From positions 17,023,501-17,087,500 of the forward strand of contig NC_091263.1 in NCBI RefSeq assembly GCF_042477335.2: a stretch of DNA of 64,000 bases, read 5' to 3'. Source of the DNA: Ovis canadensis. Its lineage: Eukaryota; Chordata; Mammalia; Artiodactyla; Bovidae. Both the position numbers and the translations under genes were made by a program. The notes beneath the pieces are model-generated. The model was not told where the DNA came from. It saw nothing but the letters and a program-made list of their open reading frames with translations, and did no database searches. The number at the start of each line of letters is the position of its first letter. Positions within the stretch are counted from its first letter, which is position 1. This document shows positions 32,481 to 43,795 of the stretch, piece by piece.

Positions 32481-33587
32481 CTTTGGTCCCAAAGTTTAGG
32501 TTCTGATCACAAGACACTAACACAAATGTTCAATAACTGAGCAATATTGTATCTGGAAAGCATCCTCCAAGGTGAATGGAGAGGGGCCGGGGTGGGGGGC
32601 GGCATATGAAGGAGGAGGGAGGAGGAGATAGGAACCGGGGACCCCGCCATCAAGTTACTAGCTTCACTGTGTCGCACATAGCAAGCATGAACTGGGAAGT
32701 TTTGTAAGCTAAGCCTTCTTCAGCTTCTAGGGAAGGAGTGGCTAAGTTTATTTCAAAGACTGACGAGAGCACAGATATCAAATTTCTCCTTCCACTGATC
32801 CTGCCCAGATGCTGAATAATTAGGACATTTGTTCTGCATTCATTCCAAAGAAAAGCATTTGTTTTCCCAACTGAAGTTTGACGGAACATCACTTACTTGC
32901 TGTTGCTTCAAGCAAAGCCACTGGATCCTAGCAGGGGCTGATCAAATTCTAAATGACATTAACAGTTAAATCCTGATATTTTGGAGACTTGTAATTTTCT
33001 GAAAAGTTATTCCAAGGACTTCTTGACCTTCCACCTTCTACCCCTTGATCTGAAAAACAAACAAACACACAGAGGCCATTTCAGTGATCACGCTCATTCA
33101 GTGAAAGCCACGCGTGCAAACAGAGTCATCTGGTGGGGTGTTAATATCACACAGAATTCATTATTTTGGAAGAACAGGAATAGCTTTTAAACAAAAATCC
33201 AATTAATACATTTAATTAAACTGAAGCAGTTGCAAAAGGAATTTAAAAGTGATTCTACTGGTTATAAGTCAAAGTAACATTCCAGCCACCTCGGGGTCAC
33301 ACTCCATTTTGAATACACAAGCCCCTCTCTCTCACTGGAACATTCTGCCAGCCCACCCCACCTCCCCAGCATCCTATTCTTCAGTCATCCTTCAGGTGTC
33401 AGTTTATGTGTGATTTCTTCCAGGGATTGTTTTTCCCATTCTGGTACCCCACATGCCAATTCCCAAGAAGGTATTCAAGCTCACAGCTCAAAGGAGGCAT
33501 CCTACCACAGAAGGCATCCATCCGTGTAATATCACACAGATGCCAGGTTCTTCTCTCAACCCCACTAGCTCATGAAGACAAGGACTT
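32481..33587. other. Unique sequence upstream of the retrocopy site
   Basis: About 1.1 kb with no named repeat and no recognisable gene. A G-rich run lies at 32585-32630. It is the pre-insertion flank of the EIF2S3 retrocopy. Confidence 0.4.
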
Positions 33588-33603
33588 CTTGACTTCTTTT
33601 TTT
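33588..33603 (-). repeat. Target-site duplication, tail side
   Basis: The 16-mer cttgacttcttttttt occurs here and again at 35565-35580, precisely bracketing the EIF2S3 retrocopy. On this side its T-run merges with the copied poly(A) tail (T15 on the plus strand, 33597-33611). Confidence 0.93.
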
Positions 33604-33629
33604 TTTTTTTTCATGCCTGAAAGGATAAT

Positions 33630-33635
33630 TTTATT
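33630..33635 (-). terminator. Polyadenylation signal of the retrocopied mRNA
   Basis: AATAAA on the minus strand (tttatt on plus), 18 bases before the start of the A tail. This is the normal spacing, which confirms that the source was a polyadenylated transcript. Confidence 0.85.
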
Positions 33636-34132
33636 TGAATCTATTTTCACTCAAAATTTTGAAAAATAAAGCAACATAAAATATGGGGAAAGGGAAGTTG
33701 GTCTTTGAGAATTTGTCACATTTTTACTGCTACAACAATCCTTTAAACCTGGAGCTACTCAAAGATCAATCATGAAAAATAAGAACAAAGACTTTATTTC
33801 AAACAGATTCAGTGGTATGTCTACTACAGCAAAGTCTGGTTGTAGCAAACAGTTTCCTTTCAAATCTGCACTGATGTATAAATTAGACATTATTTGGGAA
33901 TGATTAATTTCTGGTAAAATGTAGATTTAATCCAACATGATGCTAATTTCTACATTTATTGTAGGCTCTATTTCGATACGAGAGGTTAAATTTTCATCAC
34001 CAAAAAATGAGAATCTTACAGCTACTACTAAGGTAGTGAGCTGTGAAATTACTTTCCCACTATTGTTCTGAAAATATACCCCTAGATTGTTAAGAGAAAT
34101 TCCAACTTCATTCAAATCTGTTATTTAATTCT

Positions 34133-35551
34133 TCAGTCATCATCTACTGTCGGCTTGATTGTCACTCCTCTTCTTATTTGACCCCAACCAATTAAACGCC
34201 AGTGTTTCTCAACTCTTCGGCTAAGTGCAATCTTTTCTCCTACTTCTGTGCACACAGGATTAGTCAAGACGATTTTACCCAAATCAGCCTTGACTGCACT
34301 AACTCTTCCTCCTGTCGACAGGGATCCTATATTCACCATAAGCACTTCATTCTTAGACAGCTTTTGTACTTTCGCTGCTTTCTTGTCTCCTTCAGTGCGA
34401 ACACCTAGAAGCCTTCTAAGCAGGAAATAGGAAATTTCCAATTCTGTGAAGATCTCAGGTAAAGCTCCAACTGCACCAAGTACTTGCCCCACCATTCTGT
34501 CAGCCCGGCACAAAGTGGGGTCAATTTTTGTTCCAACTCCAATAAGACCTCCTGGGGCAGCATACTGAAGATCATTATGCTCTGCGAAAAGCGATACAAT
34601 TTTGGAAAAGATAGGTTTACACATGAGTTTTCCTTCACTGTCTTTGGAAACAATACCAGGTCTGACTTCTATCTCCTGGCCCACCTTTAATACTCCTTTT
34701 AGAATACTACCACCAGCTACACCCCCCTTAAGGTCATCAACTTCACAGCCAGGTTTGTTGACATCAAAGGATCTAATAACAATAAGTCTGGGTTCTGAAG
34801 TAAAGTCTCTTGGGGGTACTGGAATTTTCTTTACTATGTACTCACAGACAACTTCAATATTGTATTTTAGCTGAGCAGAAATTGGGATAATAGGAGCGCC
34901 TTCTGCTACTGTACCTTGAACAAATGCAAGGATCTGTTCATACTGTTCTTTAGCCTGGCTTTCTTTTACCAAATCAATTTTATTTTGTAGAATCAAAATA
35001 TGCTTCAGTTTCATGATTTCTATAGCAGCCAAGTGTTCAGATGTCTGAGGCTGAGGACAAGACTCGTTACCAGCTATCAACAGAAGAGCGGCATCCATCA
35101 CTGCGGCACCGTTCAGCATAGTAGCCATCAGAATATCATGGCCAGGACAGTCAACAAAGGAAACATGCCTGACTAATTTGAAGTTCCCTTTGGTCCCTGG
35201 AATGTCTGTAGGAAACTCATCGGGTGTGCTACTTCCACAGGATCTATAACATTCTGGCCGAGGACAACTTGGGTCATCAAGCTTATAAACCTTAGCATTA
35301 GCATAGCCAAGTTTGATTGTAATATTTCTTTCCAGTTCATTTTTGAAACGGACAGTGTGGACTCCAGAAATAGCTTTTACAACTGTAGATTTCCCATGAG
35401 CTACGTGACCAATTGTACCTATATTAATTGTGGCTTGTCTGCTGATAACTTCATGTGAAAGTGGCGTCAACTTGGAAACATCCAAAGTGGCGAGATCTTG
35501 CCGAGAAAGGTGCAGCTGCCCTAAAGTCACACCAGCCTCGTCCCCCGCCAT
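34133..35551 (-). CDS. EIF2S3: Intact intronless eIF2 gamma (EIF2S3-like) reading frame
   Basis: The frame encodes 472 residues, the usual length of mammalian eIF2 gamma, the GTPase core of the eIF2 heterotrimer that delivers initiator Met-tRNA to the 40S ribosome in the cytosol. Visible motifs are P-loop GHVAHGKST (48-56), switch [11 protein letters not shown] (76-85), zinc-ribbon cysteines at 96, 101 and 105, G3 DCPGH (134-138), G4 NKID (190-193) and G5 SAQ (225-227). Beta-barrel domains II and III follow, up to the normal C-terminus TVDDD. The start is the ATG 13 bases inside the insert, matching the family N-terminus MAG. Residues D4, L13, S26 and V88 look different from the common mammalian sequence as I remember it. 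All GTPase motifs are kept. The frame is certain. Whether it is transcribed or merely too young to have decayed is unknown. Confidence 0.9.
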   Translation of the reverse strand: MAGDEAGVTLGQLHLSRQDLATLDVSKLTPLSHEVISRQATINIGTIGHVAHGKSTVVKAISGVHTVRFKNELERNITIKLGYANAKVYKLDDPSCPRPECYRSCGSSTPDEFPTDIPGTKGNFKLVRHVSFVDCPGHDILMATMLNGAAVMDAALLLIAGNESCPQPQTSEHLAAIEIMKLKHILILQNKIDLVKESQAKEQYEQILAFVQGTVAEGAPIIPISAQLKYNIEVVCEYIVKKIPVPPRDFTSEPRLIVIRSFDVNKPGCEVDDLKGGVAGGSILKGVLKVGQEIEVRPGIVSKDSEGKLMCKPIFSKIVSLFAEHNDLQYAAPGGLIGVGTKIDPTLCRADRMVGQVLGAVGALPEIFTELEISYFLLRRLLGVRTEGDKKAAKVQKLSKNEVLMVNIGSLSTGGRVSAVKADLGKIVLTNPVCTEVGEKIALSRRVEKHWRLIGWGQIRRGVTIKPTVDDD

Positions 35552-35564
35552 CTTGCCCGGAGAG

Positions 35565-35580
35565 CTTGACTTCTTTTTTT
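35565..35580 (-). repeat. Target-site duplication, 5' side
   Basis: Second copy of cttgacttcttttttt, immediately beyond the 5' end of the retrocopied mRNA. It overlaps the T-rich end of an antisense L1 3' UTR, which offered the A-rich target. Confidence 0.93.
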
Positions 35581-35830
35581 ATTTGTTTAACTGGAGTAAA
35601 ATTGCTACAGTGCTGTTATTTTCTGCTATACAACAATATGAATCAGCTGTATGTATACACATGTCCGCTCCCTCTTAAGCCTCCCTCCCAGCCCCTGGTT
35701 GCACCCCTCTAGGCCATGGCAGGGCACCGAGCTGAGGCCTCTGTGCTGCACAGCAGCTCCCCGCCAGCTCTCTGCTCTACACATGGTAGTGTGTATATGG
35801 CAGTGCTACTCTCCCAACAAACACCACTTC
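35572..35830 (-). mobile_element. L1 3' UTR, antisense
   Basis: 'tgtttaactggagtaaaat', 'tcagctgtatgtatacac' and 'cacatggtagtgtgtatatgg' are the reverse complement of the artiodactyl L1 3' UTR. Its T-rich end was used as the target of the EIF2S3 retrocopy. Confidence 0.85.
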
Positions 35831-35939
35831 TGGATGGCGGTAGCTGGACACCTAGCCTACATTACCTGCTCACAAAGGTTGTGGAATGAGTGGACGGCAT
35901 GTCTGTTTATTCCCTGTGAAGCCTAGCCTAGATTAGGAG

Positions 35940-36150
35940 ATAACACGTGGATCAGAAAGTTGGAATCCTGATTTACCAGCTCTGTGACTTTTTGAAAACT
36001 GCCTGATCTTTGTAATCTTCTGTTTCCTCATTTACATTATGGGAACATTACTATTTACCTGTCAAGGATGTTATGCCAATAAGTGAAATTTTGTGAGTTG
36101 AGTGCTTGACATTCTTACCTAGGAAACAGTAAGCACTCAATAACTGTTAC
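35940..36150 (+). mobile_element. MIR SINE
   Basis: 'accagctctgtgactttttg', 'ttctgtttcctcatttac' and 'gcactcaataactgttac' follow the MIR layout from its core to its 3' end. Confidence 0.8.
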
Positions 36151-36314
36151 ATGAGTTCTGCTGGGAAACATGTTAATATCTACAGGGCATTTACTCCCAC
36201 CACCGTGCTGCTCTGAGATGCTAAGTATAGAAAGCAGAGGCTCTCACATATTGGTGTACAGGGTGACATGTGGATGGTCTCTGCCACACGGATTGCTGCA
36301 CCAGAACTAGTTTC

Positions 36315-36415
36315 CTACTCAGTTGTTCTAGGGTAGAGTCCAGGAGCGTGCATCTCTAACAACTTCCTGGGTGAGGCTGATGCTGCTGGTCCAGGCACCA
36401 CACTGTGAGAACTGA
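36315..36415 (-). mobile_element. MER5A-like hAT-Charlie element
   Basis: 'gtgcatctctaacaacttcc', then 'tgatgctgctggtccagg' and 'ccacactgtgagaactg' are the MER5A 3' end read in reverse. Confidence 0.75.
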
Positions 36416-36539
36416 CTCCCTCTTCCCTTTCATTCCTCCCCAGCCCAGGCCACTGCACGCTGGGATCATACAAGCAGTTTCCCAAACTCCTGACTCCTGG
36501 GCTCACCACCATGGACTTCTGCTTTACAAATATGTCTAG

Positions 36540-36900
36540 AAATGTGGAGCTGGAGACCATTCTTAAGAGTCCTTTGGACAGCAAGGAGACCAAATCGAGC
36601 AATCTTAAAAGAAATCAACCCTGAATATTCCTTGGAAGGACTGATGCTGAATCTCCAATACATTGGCCACTTGATGCAAAGAGCTGACTCATTGGAAAAG
36701 ATCCTGATGTTGGGAAAGATTGAGGGCAGGAGGAGTAGGGGACGACAGAGGATGAGATGCTTGGATGGCATCACCAACTTACTTAATGGACATGAATTTG
36801 AGCAAACTCTGAGAGATGGTGAAGGACAGGGAAGCCTGGTGTGCTACAGTCCATGGGGTCACAAAGAGTCAGACACCACTGAGTGACTGAACAACAACTA
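36540..36900 (+). mobile_element. BovB LINE 3' end (older copy)
   Basis: Sense, truncated at the MWSWRPFLRVLWTARRPNRAILKE region. It has a 114-codon frame (36542-36886) and the older tail 'ctgaacaacaactag'. It contains only the C-terminal region. Confidence 0.92.
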
Positions 36901-37980
36901 GAGCAAGGCCTGGCTACTGGGTTTTCTAAGCTTTCCAGATGTCTCTGAGGAGAAGCCAAGGCTGAAGACTTTGCCCCGAGCCTTTGCCTCTGGAAGCGTG
37001 GTCCTCAGTGTCAGCATCAGTTGCTAGTCAGGAACTCGCACTCAGGCCCCGCCCTGACTCAACCAAGAAGCACCTCTGTCTGTAACACCATCTGCAGAGG
37101 ATCCCTGTGCATATAAAGGCATGGGAAACCCTAAAACATGGCGCCTCCCACCTGATTCACATCGGACGGAGCACCCCCAGGTCTCACCTTGGCCTCACTT
37201 AAGATTCTCCTTCCTAAGATGCCAAGATTCAGGGCAAAATGAGCAACGTACCACCTCTGTCCCTTCCCCAAAGAGGGGGGCGGTCCTTACCTCCTACTCT
37301 GTAGGCACGACCCTGAGGAGTCTGTGCTCTCTGCCCCGATTCAGTCTCATCTACAGAAGCAAACTTCCTGCTCTGACAATCAAGGCCAAGGCTTCCTACT
37401 TGGCTTTCAACGAAGACAGGAAGCAGGATCAATGTCCCAGTGGGATTCAGAAAACTTTCCTTTAACAAAAATGTTAGCACCTGGCTTCTTCCCAAATTAC
37501 CCTAACACGCGAGTGTGTTGGAAAGGTATATTAAAATAGAATCTTTATCCATTACAGGCTGAAAAGTGAAAAGTAAAAATGGAAGAGATGCCTAATGATT
37601 TGGAAAAAGAAAAGACCCAGCTGCATTAGTGAAGGAATTAGGAGGTATCTACAAGCAGAGGGACCTGGACGTGCTAATTGAATGCCCTCACCCATTATCA
37701 GCAGAGCCCCTCCAGAGCCAGCAGCACGAGCACGTCTGAGCAGAAGCCTGAGCTGGCTGCAAAAAGAAATGTCCTGATGGTCTGAGGAGGGTTCTATGCG
37801 CACGAGTCACAGGGTCCTTGTGTAGGTGGGCTCATCAGGAATCCTTCACAAACAAGAGGAAAATCTCCCCTGGCCACACTGTGTTAAAACCCAAAAAGAA
37901 GACAAGTCTGGTTTTCAGAGGGAATGGTGACATCTCTATTAGGAATATGCACGCACACAAATGCACTCAGGCGCACGAAC
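36901..37980. other. Unique sequence, nothing recognised
   Basis: About 1.1 kb of mixed composition. Frames of 71-114 codons on both strands at 37121-37539 overlap each other and show no known domain. No named repeat is recognised. Confidence 0.4.
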
Positions 37981-37981
37981 A

Positions 37982-38190
37982 GGGCTTCCCTGATGGCTTA
38001 GATGGTAAAGAATCTGCCTGCACTGTAGGAGACCCAAGTTCGATCCCTGGGTCAGGAAGGTCCCCTGGAGAAGGGAATGGCAATCCACTCCATTATTCTT
38101 GCCTGGAGAACTCCATGGACAGAGGAGCCTGCCAGGCCACAGTCCATGGGGTCATAAAGAAGTGGACGTGACTGAGTGACTAACACATGT
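37982..38190 (+). mobile_element. Bov-tA SINE
   Basis: Complete sense copy from 'gggcttccctgatggctta' through box B-like 'agttcgatccctgggtc' to the 3' module 'gtggacgtgactgagtg'. Confidence 0.92.
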
Positions 38191-38309
38191 GAACACACCC
38201 ACTCTAAACCACACCTCATCCTACTCAAAATGAGTTCCATGGACCAGAAACAGCAGCATTGTCTGGCCCCAGTGCCATACCTACTGTTTAAGAGTCTGCA
38301 CCCACCCCT

Positions 38310-38408
38310 TTTTTTAATTGAATTTAGCTTTTTAAAAAAATTTTATTGGGGCATAGTTGCTTTACACTGTTGTATTTAGTTTCTACTATACAGTAAAGTG
38401 AATCAGCC

Positions 38409-38440
<32 letters not shown>

Positions 38441-38960
38441 CTGTGTATTTTAATTTCCTTCCCATTTAGGTCACCACAGAGCATTGAGCAGTCCCTGTGT
38501 TACACAGTAGGTTCTCATTAGTTATCTATTTTATGCATAGTATCAATAGTGTATATATATCAATCCCAGTCTTCCAATTCACCCCATGCCCCTCCCTTTC
38601 CTCCTTAATATCCATATGTTTGTTCTCTACATCTGTGTCTCTATTTCTGCTTTGTAAATAAGATCATCTATATCAATTTTTTCAGGTTCCACATATATGC
38701 ATTAATATATGACATTTCTTTTTCTCTCTCTGAGCTGTTTCACTCAGTATGACAGTCTGCAGATATATTCACGTCTCTGCAAATGATCCAATTTCATTAC
38801 TTTAGTTGATTAACAATTTTTTGTTAATTTCTGCTGTATAGAAATTACAAAGTTATTCATTTATACACTTATATACACTTTAAAATAATTCTTTTCCATG
38901 GTCTCCTGTAGGATATTGAATACAGTTCCCTGTGCTATATTTTAACAAGAACTCCAGGTC
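38310..38960 (-). mobile_element. L1 3' end, antisense, with TG microsatellite
   Basis: Long antisense L1 3' UTR and ORF2 end ('tattggggcatagttgc', 'gtttgttctctacatctg', 'ccacatatatgcattaat'). A (TG)n run at 38412-38439 has expanded inside it. Confidence 0.9.
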
Positions 38961-39699
38961 ATTTATAGGCACATTAAAGTTTGAGAAGAATTGCTCTAAA
39001 CCAAAGAATCACAATTCTGGCTGCATACTGGTGTCACTTGAAGATTGCAGTTAGCAGCCATTTTTAGGAACCATAAATCTAAAATGAAATATAAAAATAT
39101 GACCTTTCTTTTCCCCTCAGATTGAGTCCTTTGACTAGTTGGAAAACAAGACATTGATGCATAAGGCAAACACTTTAAGGTAGCCATTGGAAGACCTGGC
39201 TTATAACTCTCTTAAAGACTAACTTTATTCTGTTCTGGTAATGAATTCTCTAGCTAGGAGCCAAACTTATTCTATTTTACATTAGACTTCAGGCCAACCA
39301 ACCAAAGGGCTTAGGTGTGGCACAAATGTGTGTAAATTATTGATAATAAAATAGAGGTCAAATTCTGGCTTCTCTGTGTACATTTTTTTCCTTTGTACAT
39401 TTCAATTGTTGAAGGCATTATTAGGATTATGTTTCCACATTAAGACTATAAATAGAACATATTTAAAGCTTTCTACTCCCCTTTGCATCCAAATATGTAG
39501 CATATTAATGAACACAAAGGATATATTCAGTACAGGTAAGTTTCATTGAATAGCCTCAAGTTTTTATGTAACTTAGAGACAAGATTCTCCATGAGGAGCA
39601 ACTGAATCTGTGTAATCATGAACTCTGCTTTGCTGGGAATTTGATGTATCTTATATGAGAAATCTTGATTAATGGGACAAAACAGTCTTGAGGAAAAAA
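38961..39699. other. AT-rich unique sequence
   Basis: No gene or named repeat is recognised. 39360-39530 is AT-rich and may be degraded LINE. Confidence 0.35.
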
Positions 39700-41343
39700 A
39701 GAACAAAGCTGGGGGTACCAAACTTTGACTACAAAGCTACAGTAGTCAAAACAATATGATTCTGGCACAAAAACAGGCACATAGATCGAGGGAACCAAGT
39801 AGAAAGCCCAGTAATACATTCATCCTCACTCCTATGGCCAGTTCGTCTTTGACAAAGGAGGTGAAAATATACAGTGGAGAAAAGACAGTCTCTGCAATAA
39901 GGGTGCTGGGAAACCTGGACAGCTACATGTAAAACAATGAAACTAAAATGTTTTCTAACACCACATACAAAAATAAACTCAAAATGGATTAAAGATCTAA
40001 ATGTAAGACCCCCAAACCATAAAACTCCCAGAAGAGACCATATACAGAAGACTTTCATATAAATCATAACAATATTGTTTTTGGACCTGTCTCCTAAGGC
40101 AGGTCAATGTATGTCGAAACCAATACAGTATTGTAAAGTAAAATAAAGTAAAAATAAAAATTAAAAAAAAAAGAAAACAACAGCAAGAATAAACAAATGG
40201 GATCTAACTAGACTCAAAAGCTTTTGCACAGCAAAGAAAATCATCAACAAAATGAGAAGACAGCCTACTGAATGGGAGAAAATATTTGCAAATGATATGA
40301 CTATAAAGGGTTAATATCCAAAATATATAAACAGCTCATACAACTCAATATCAACAACAACAAAAAACAACCCAATTAAAAAATCGGCAGAAGATCTGAA
40401 TAGAAAGCTTTCAAAAAAGACATGCAAATGACCAACAGGCACATGGAAAGATGCTCAGCATTGCTGATAATCAGGGAAACACAATCACAACCACAATCAC
40501 CTCACACCAGCCAGAATGGCTGTCAACAAAAAGTCTACAAATAAGGAATGCTGGAGAGAATGTGGAGAAAAGAGAGTCCTGCACACCATTGGTGGAAAAC
40601 AGGATGGAGGATCTTCAAAACTCTAAAAATAGGCCTACCACATGATCCAGAAACTACACCTGGGTATATATTAAAAGAGAACAAAAGCACTAATTTTAAA
40701 AAATACTAATTTTAAAAGATGTTTCTTTTAAAATTAAATAAAACTAAATAAAAGTTTTAAATTTACGAAACTAAATTTACTAAATTAAACTAAAAATTAA
40801 ATAAAAATTAAATAAAAATAAATAAAATTACTATGCCCAATGTTCATAGCAGCACTACTTACAATAGTTAAGATATGGAAGCAATATCAAGTGTCCATAC
40901 ATAAGTGAATTGAGAAAGAAGGTGAGATATATATATAGATATAGATATAAAGGAATATTATTCAGCCATGATAAGGATGAAATTCTGCCATTTGCAACAA
41001 TATGGATGAACCTAGAGGGTATTATGCTTAGTGATCAAAGACAAATATTCTATGTTATATGTGGAATCTAACAAATAAAACAAACAAATTTATATAACAA
41101 AACAGAAAAAAGTTCACAGACAGAACAAACTAGCAGTTACTAGTGGAGAGAAAAGACAAAGACAGAAGATTAAAAGGTACAAACCACTGTTTATAAAATA
41201 AACAAGCAACAACAATGTATAACATAGGGAATACAGCCAATGTTTTGTAATAACTTTAAATGGAGTATAATCTATAACAATATTGAATCACTACATTGTA
41301 AACCTAAAAATAACACAACATTGTAATCAACTATATGTCAGTT
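39700..41343 (+). mobile_element. L1 ORF2 C-terminal part and 3' UTR
   Basis: Sense L1 from 'ctgggggtaccaaactttg' and 'caaaacaatatgattctgg' through the ORF2 end ('atgctggagagaatgtgg', 'gcaatcccac'-type region diverged) to the 3' UTR ('aacacaacattgtaatcaac'). It is interrupted by a small L1 3' end at about 40100-40180 and by an A/T-rich expansion near 40690-40830. The frame is broken throughout. Confidence 0.88.
40100..40180 (+). mobile_element. Short L1 3' end nested in L1
   Basis: 'gaaaccaatacagtattg' followed by an A-rich tail is the extreme 3' end of a young artiodactyl L1. It lies inside ORF2 of the older L1, between 'cctaaggca' and 'aaagaaaacaacagcaag'. It is a very 5'-truncated insertion. 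Confidence 0.7.
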
Positions 41344-41376
41344 AAAGGAAGGAAGGAAGGAAGGAAGGAAGGAAGA
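41344..41376 (+). repeat. (GGAA)n microsatellite
   Basis: About seven GGAA units at the L1 tail, likely grown from its A-rich end. Confidence 0.95.
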
Positions 41377-41544
41377 AATCCTGATTAATGAGAACTCAGC
41401 AAGCAAATAAAAGTAAAAGTTGATGTTAGGAATAAATTATCTTGATCCTAAGGTATGTTCGAGGTTTAGAACATACTCAGCAGAATACACCACACTTTAC
41501 TTCCTATAAATTTGTCATGACCATCAGTGTTTAGAATGATCATA

Positions 41545-41770
41545 CTAGAGAAGGGGTCAGCATATGTTTTCTGTAAAGGACCAGATAATAAATACTTTTA
41601 GCTTCACTTTTGGCTATGAAGTCTCTGTAGCAACAGTTTAACCCTTATGTTGCAGTGTAATAAATAGTCATAGACCATGAGTAAGCAAGTGGTTGTACTT
41701 GTGCTCTATTAAAACTTTCTTTGTAAAAATAGGTGGATTTGCCCCAGGGGCTGTATTTTCCAACCCCTAC
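41545..41770 (+). mobile_element. hAT-like non-autonomous DNA transposon
   Basis: 'gggtcagcatatgttttctg', 'taaaggaccagataataaat' and 'attttccaacccct' match a common eutherian hAT-type element, here in its sense orientation. The copy at 21281-21560 appears related but inverted. Confidence 0.65.
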
Positions 41771-42425
41771 ATTACAAGACTGTAAGAAATTTACCATTCA
41801 AGAGTAAAATGGGATAAGCTTACTTACAAAGGCAAGATAAATGAGTTTGGGGGAAAAAATAGAATAAAACAACTGCACAAAAGTGATATATACACACTTA
41901 GGAAATATTTTCAGATAGAAAAGTGAAGTCCTGGCCAGAAGTTTAGAGGCAGTGTTATTAAGGGGAGGCAGCAGAAAGATGCTCTATTAACCTGTAAGTT
42001 ATAGAATATATAATCAAACAGAGTGTGATGTTCCTCAAATAAATCAGGTTATACACAATGACTTTTTAATACTTGTTACATCTAAGATGATTTTTTTTTT
42101 CATTACAGAAAGAACATGTGATGTCTTGAGCAGTTGAACTGGAACCAGACCCTCTCTAGTTTTCTGGAGGAATTCAGAAAATGAGAAAGCCAGTCAGGAG
42201 ACGATGGAAACACAGATAACCAAAATAATATCCATAATATTTTACTAAAAAGGCTCTTAGCCTTTTGATCTATGAAGTAATGTAAGAGCATTTCAGGATT
42301 GTGATTGCTGAATCCTCAGTGAATAGGCAAAGAGCATCAGCTTCCCTGGTCATTTCAAGCATCTTCCCCTCAGATGAATAAAAGCTATAGCAGTTAGCCC
42401 CAGAGGAAACTCAGCCCAGCCTAGG
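41771..42425. other. Unique sequence, nothing recognised
   Basis: No gene or named repeat is recognised. A T-run at 42091-42100 may mark a degraded insertion. Confidence 0.35.
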
Positions 42426-42705
42426 ATGCTGCTGCTGCTGCTAAGTCACATCAGTCGTGTCCGACTCTGTGCGACCCCATAGACGGCAGCCCACCAGGCT
42501 CCCATCCCTGGGATTCTCCAGGCAAGAACACTGGAGTGGGTTGCCATTTCCTTCTCTAGTGCGTGAAAGTGAAAAGTGAAAGTGAAGTCGCTCAGTCGTG
42601 TCCAACTCTTAGCGACCCCATGGGCTGCAGCCCACCAGGCTCCTCCATCCACGGGATTTTCCAGGCAAGAGTACTGGAGTGGGCTGCCATTGCCTTCTCC
42701 AGTAG
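42426..42705 (-). mobile_element. Dimeric BOV-A2 SINE
   Basis: Two antisense BovB-derived modules in tandem: 'cacatcagtcgtgtccgac' at about 42446 and 'gtcgctcagtcgtgtccaac' at about 42587. Each is followed by 'ctggagtgggttgccat'-like text. A GCT-repeat tail lies at 42427-42441 (CAG on the minus strand). The regular structure and low divergence indicate a young BOV-A2. Confidence 0.92.
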
Positions 42706-42799
42706 GTCCCTTGACAAGTTCTAAATCACTTGCCTTCACCACCCATTTTCAAATAAGGATGTACTCACATTAAAATATGTTTCTTGAAATTTCTCAAAA

Positions 42800-43447
42800 A
42801 AAAAACAGGAATAAAACTACTATCTGACCCAGCAATTCCACTATTGGCATATGCCCTGAGAAAACCATAATTCAAAAAGAAACACGTACCCCAGTGTTCA
42901 TTGCAGCACTATTTACAACAGCCAGGACATGGAAGGAACCTGCATGCTCATCAACAGATGAATAGGCAAAGAAGTTGTGGTACAGGTACACGATAAAGAG
43001 GAATAAATGTGAATCAGCTGAAATGAGGTGGATGAATCTAGAGCCTGTTTTACAGAATGAAGTAAGTCAGAGGAAACACAAGTGCATACATTAATGCATA
43101 TATATGGAAGTAAGAGAAATGAGGCTGATGAGTCTCCTTGCAGGGCAGGAATACAGACACAGACAGAGAAGGTGGTCTTGGGGACACAGTGGGAGAAGGA
43201 GAGAATGGGATGAACTGAGGGAGCAGCACCGACATAAGTGCAGCCTGTAAGATAGCGCGCTAGTGGGCAGCTGCTCACAGGGAGCCCAGCCTGGTGCCCT
43301 GTGGCAACCTAGCTGTGGGATGGGGGGGCGAGGGAGGCTCAAGAGGGAGGAGATAAACATATATGGCTGCTTCATTGTATGGCAGAAAGTAACACAACTT
43401 TGTAAAGCAATCATCTTCCAATGTAAAAAATTTTTAACTTAAAAAAA
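42800..43447 (+). mobile_element. L1 ORF2 end and 3' UTR
   Basis: 'ctgacccagcaattccac', 'gcaatt'-type ORF2 end, 'atttacaacagccaggac', then a 3' UTR ending 'aagcaatcatcttccaatg' plus an A-rich tail. Frames on the opposite strand (42913-43414) are incidental. Confidence 0.9.
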
Positions 43448-43795
43448 CACATTTCTGGAGCAAATCAAGTACATTTAAACATCAGCTTGGTCTAAGGCAG
43501 ATAGTCCTCTAACTCCGATCTGGTTTGATAATTTTAGAACACATAGGTTTAGGCTTGCTGAGATTTGATTATTAGAGTATACTCTGGGGAAATAGTCTAG
43601 ATTTGAAAAAGAAATTTAGTTTCGTTCAGGAATTCAGCAATCTGATGTGATTATTTTTTTGCTGTGGTTGTGGTGGTAGTGGTGGCTTTCTTTGGGGTTT
43701 GGCTTAAGATTTGGTTATTAACTTCTTTGCCACCTCCTTCCTCCTCCTCCATCCTAAAAGGATCCTTCCTCCAATGCAATAGCTATTTAAATGAT
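43448..43795. other. Unique sequence with GTG-rich tract
   Basis: A short pyrimidine/TGG-rich tract lies at 43655-43690. No gene or named element is recognised. Confidence 0.35.

Larger units (their letters stand above)
33612..35564 (-). pseudogene. EIF2S3: EIF2S3 retrocopy: near-complete reverse-transcribed mRNA
   Basis: The insert reads on the minus strand as 13 bases of 5' UTR (35552-35564), the whole coding sequence (34133-35551), a ~520-base 3' UTR (33612-34132) with an AATAAA at 33635-33630, then an A tail about 18 bases further on. There are no introns. A 16-bp target-site duplication and an A-rich target are hallmarks of L1-mediated retrotransposition of a spliced mRNA. No later SINE or LINE has landed in it, so it looks fairly young. 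It is listed as a pseudogene by origin. The coding frame itself is intact and is described separately. No promoter was co-copied, so expression would need an outside promoter. Confidence 0.95.

Noticed and set aside
42426..42705. Regular ~140-bp repeating modules as a possible CRISPR-like or satellite array
   Set aside because: Only two modules are present, both matching the BOV-A2 SINE dimer. Nothing indicates a spacer array in this mammalian DNA.
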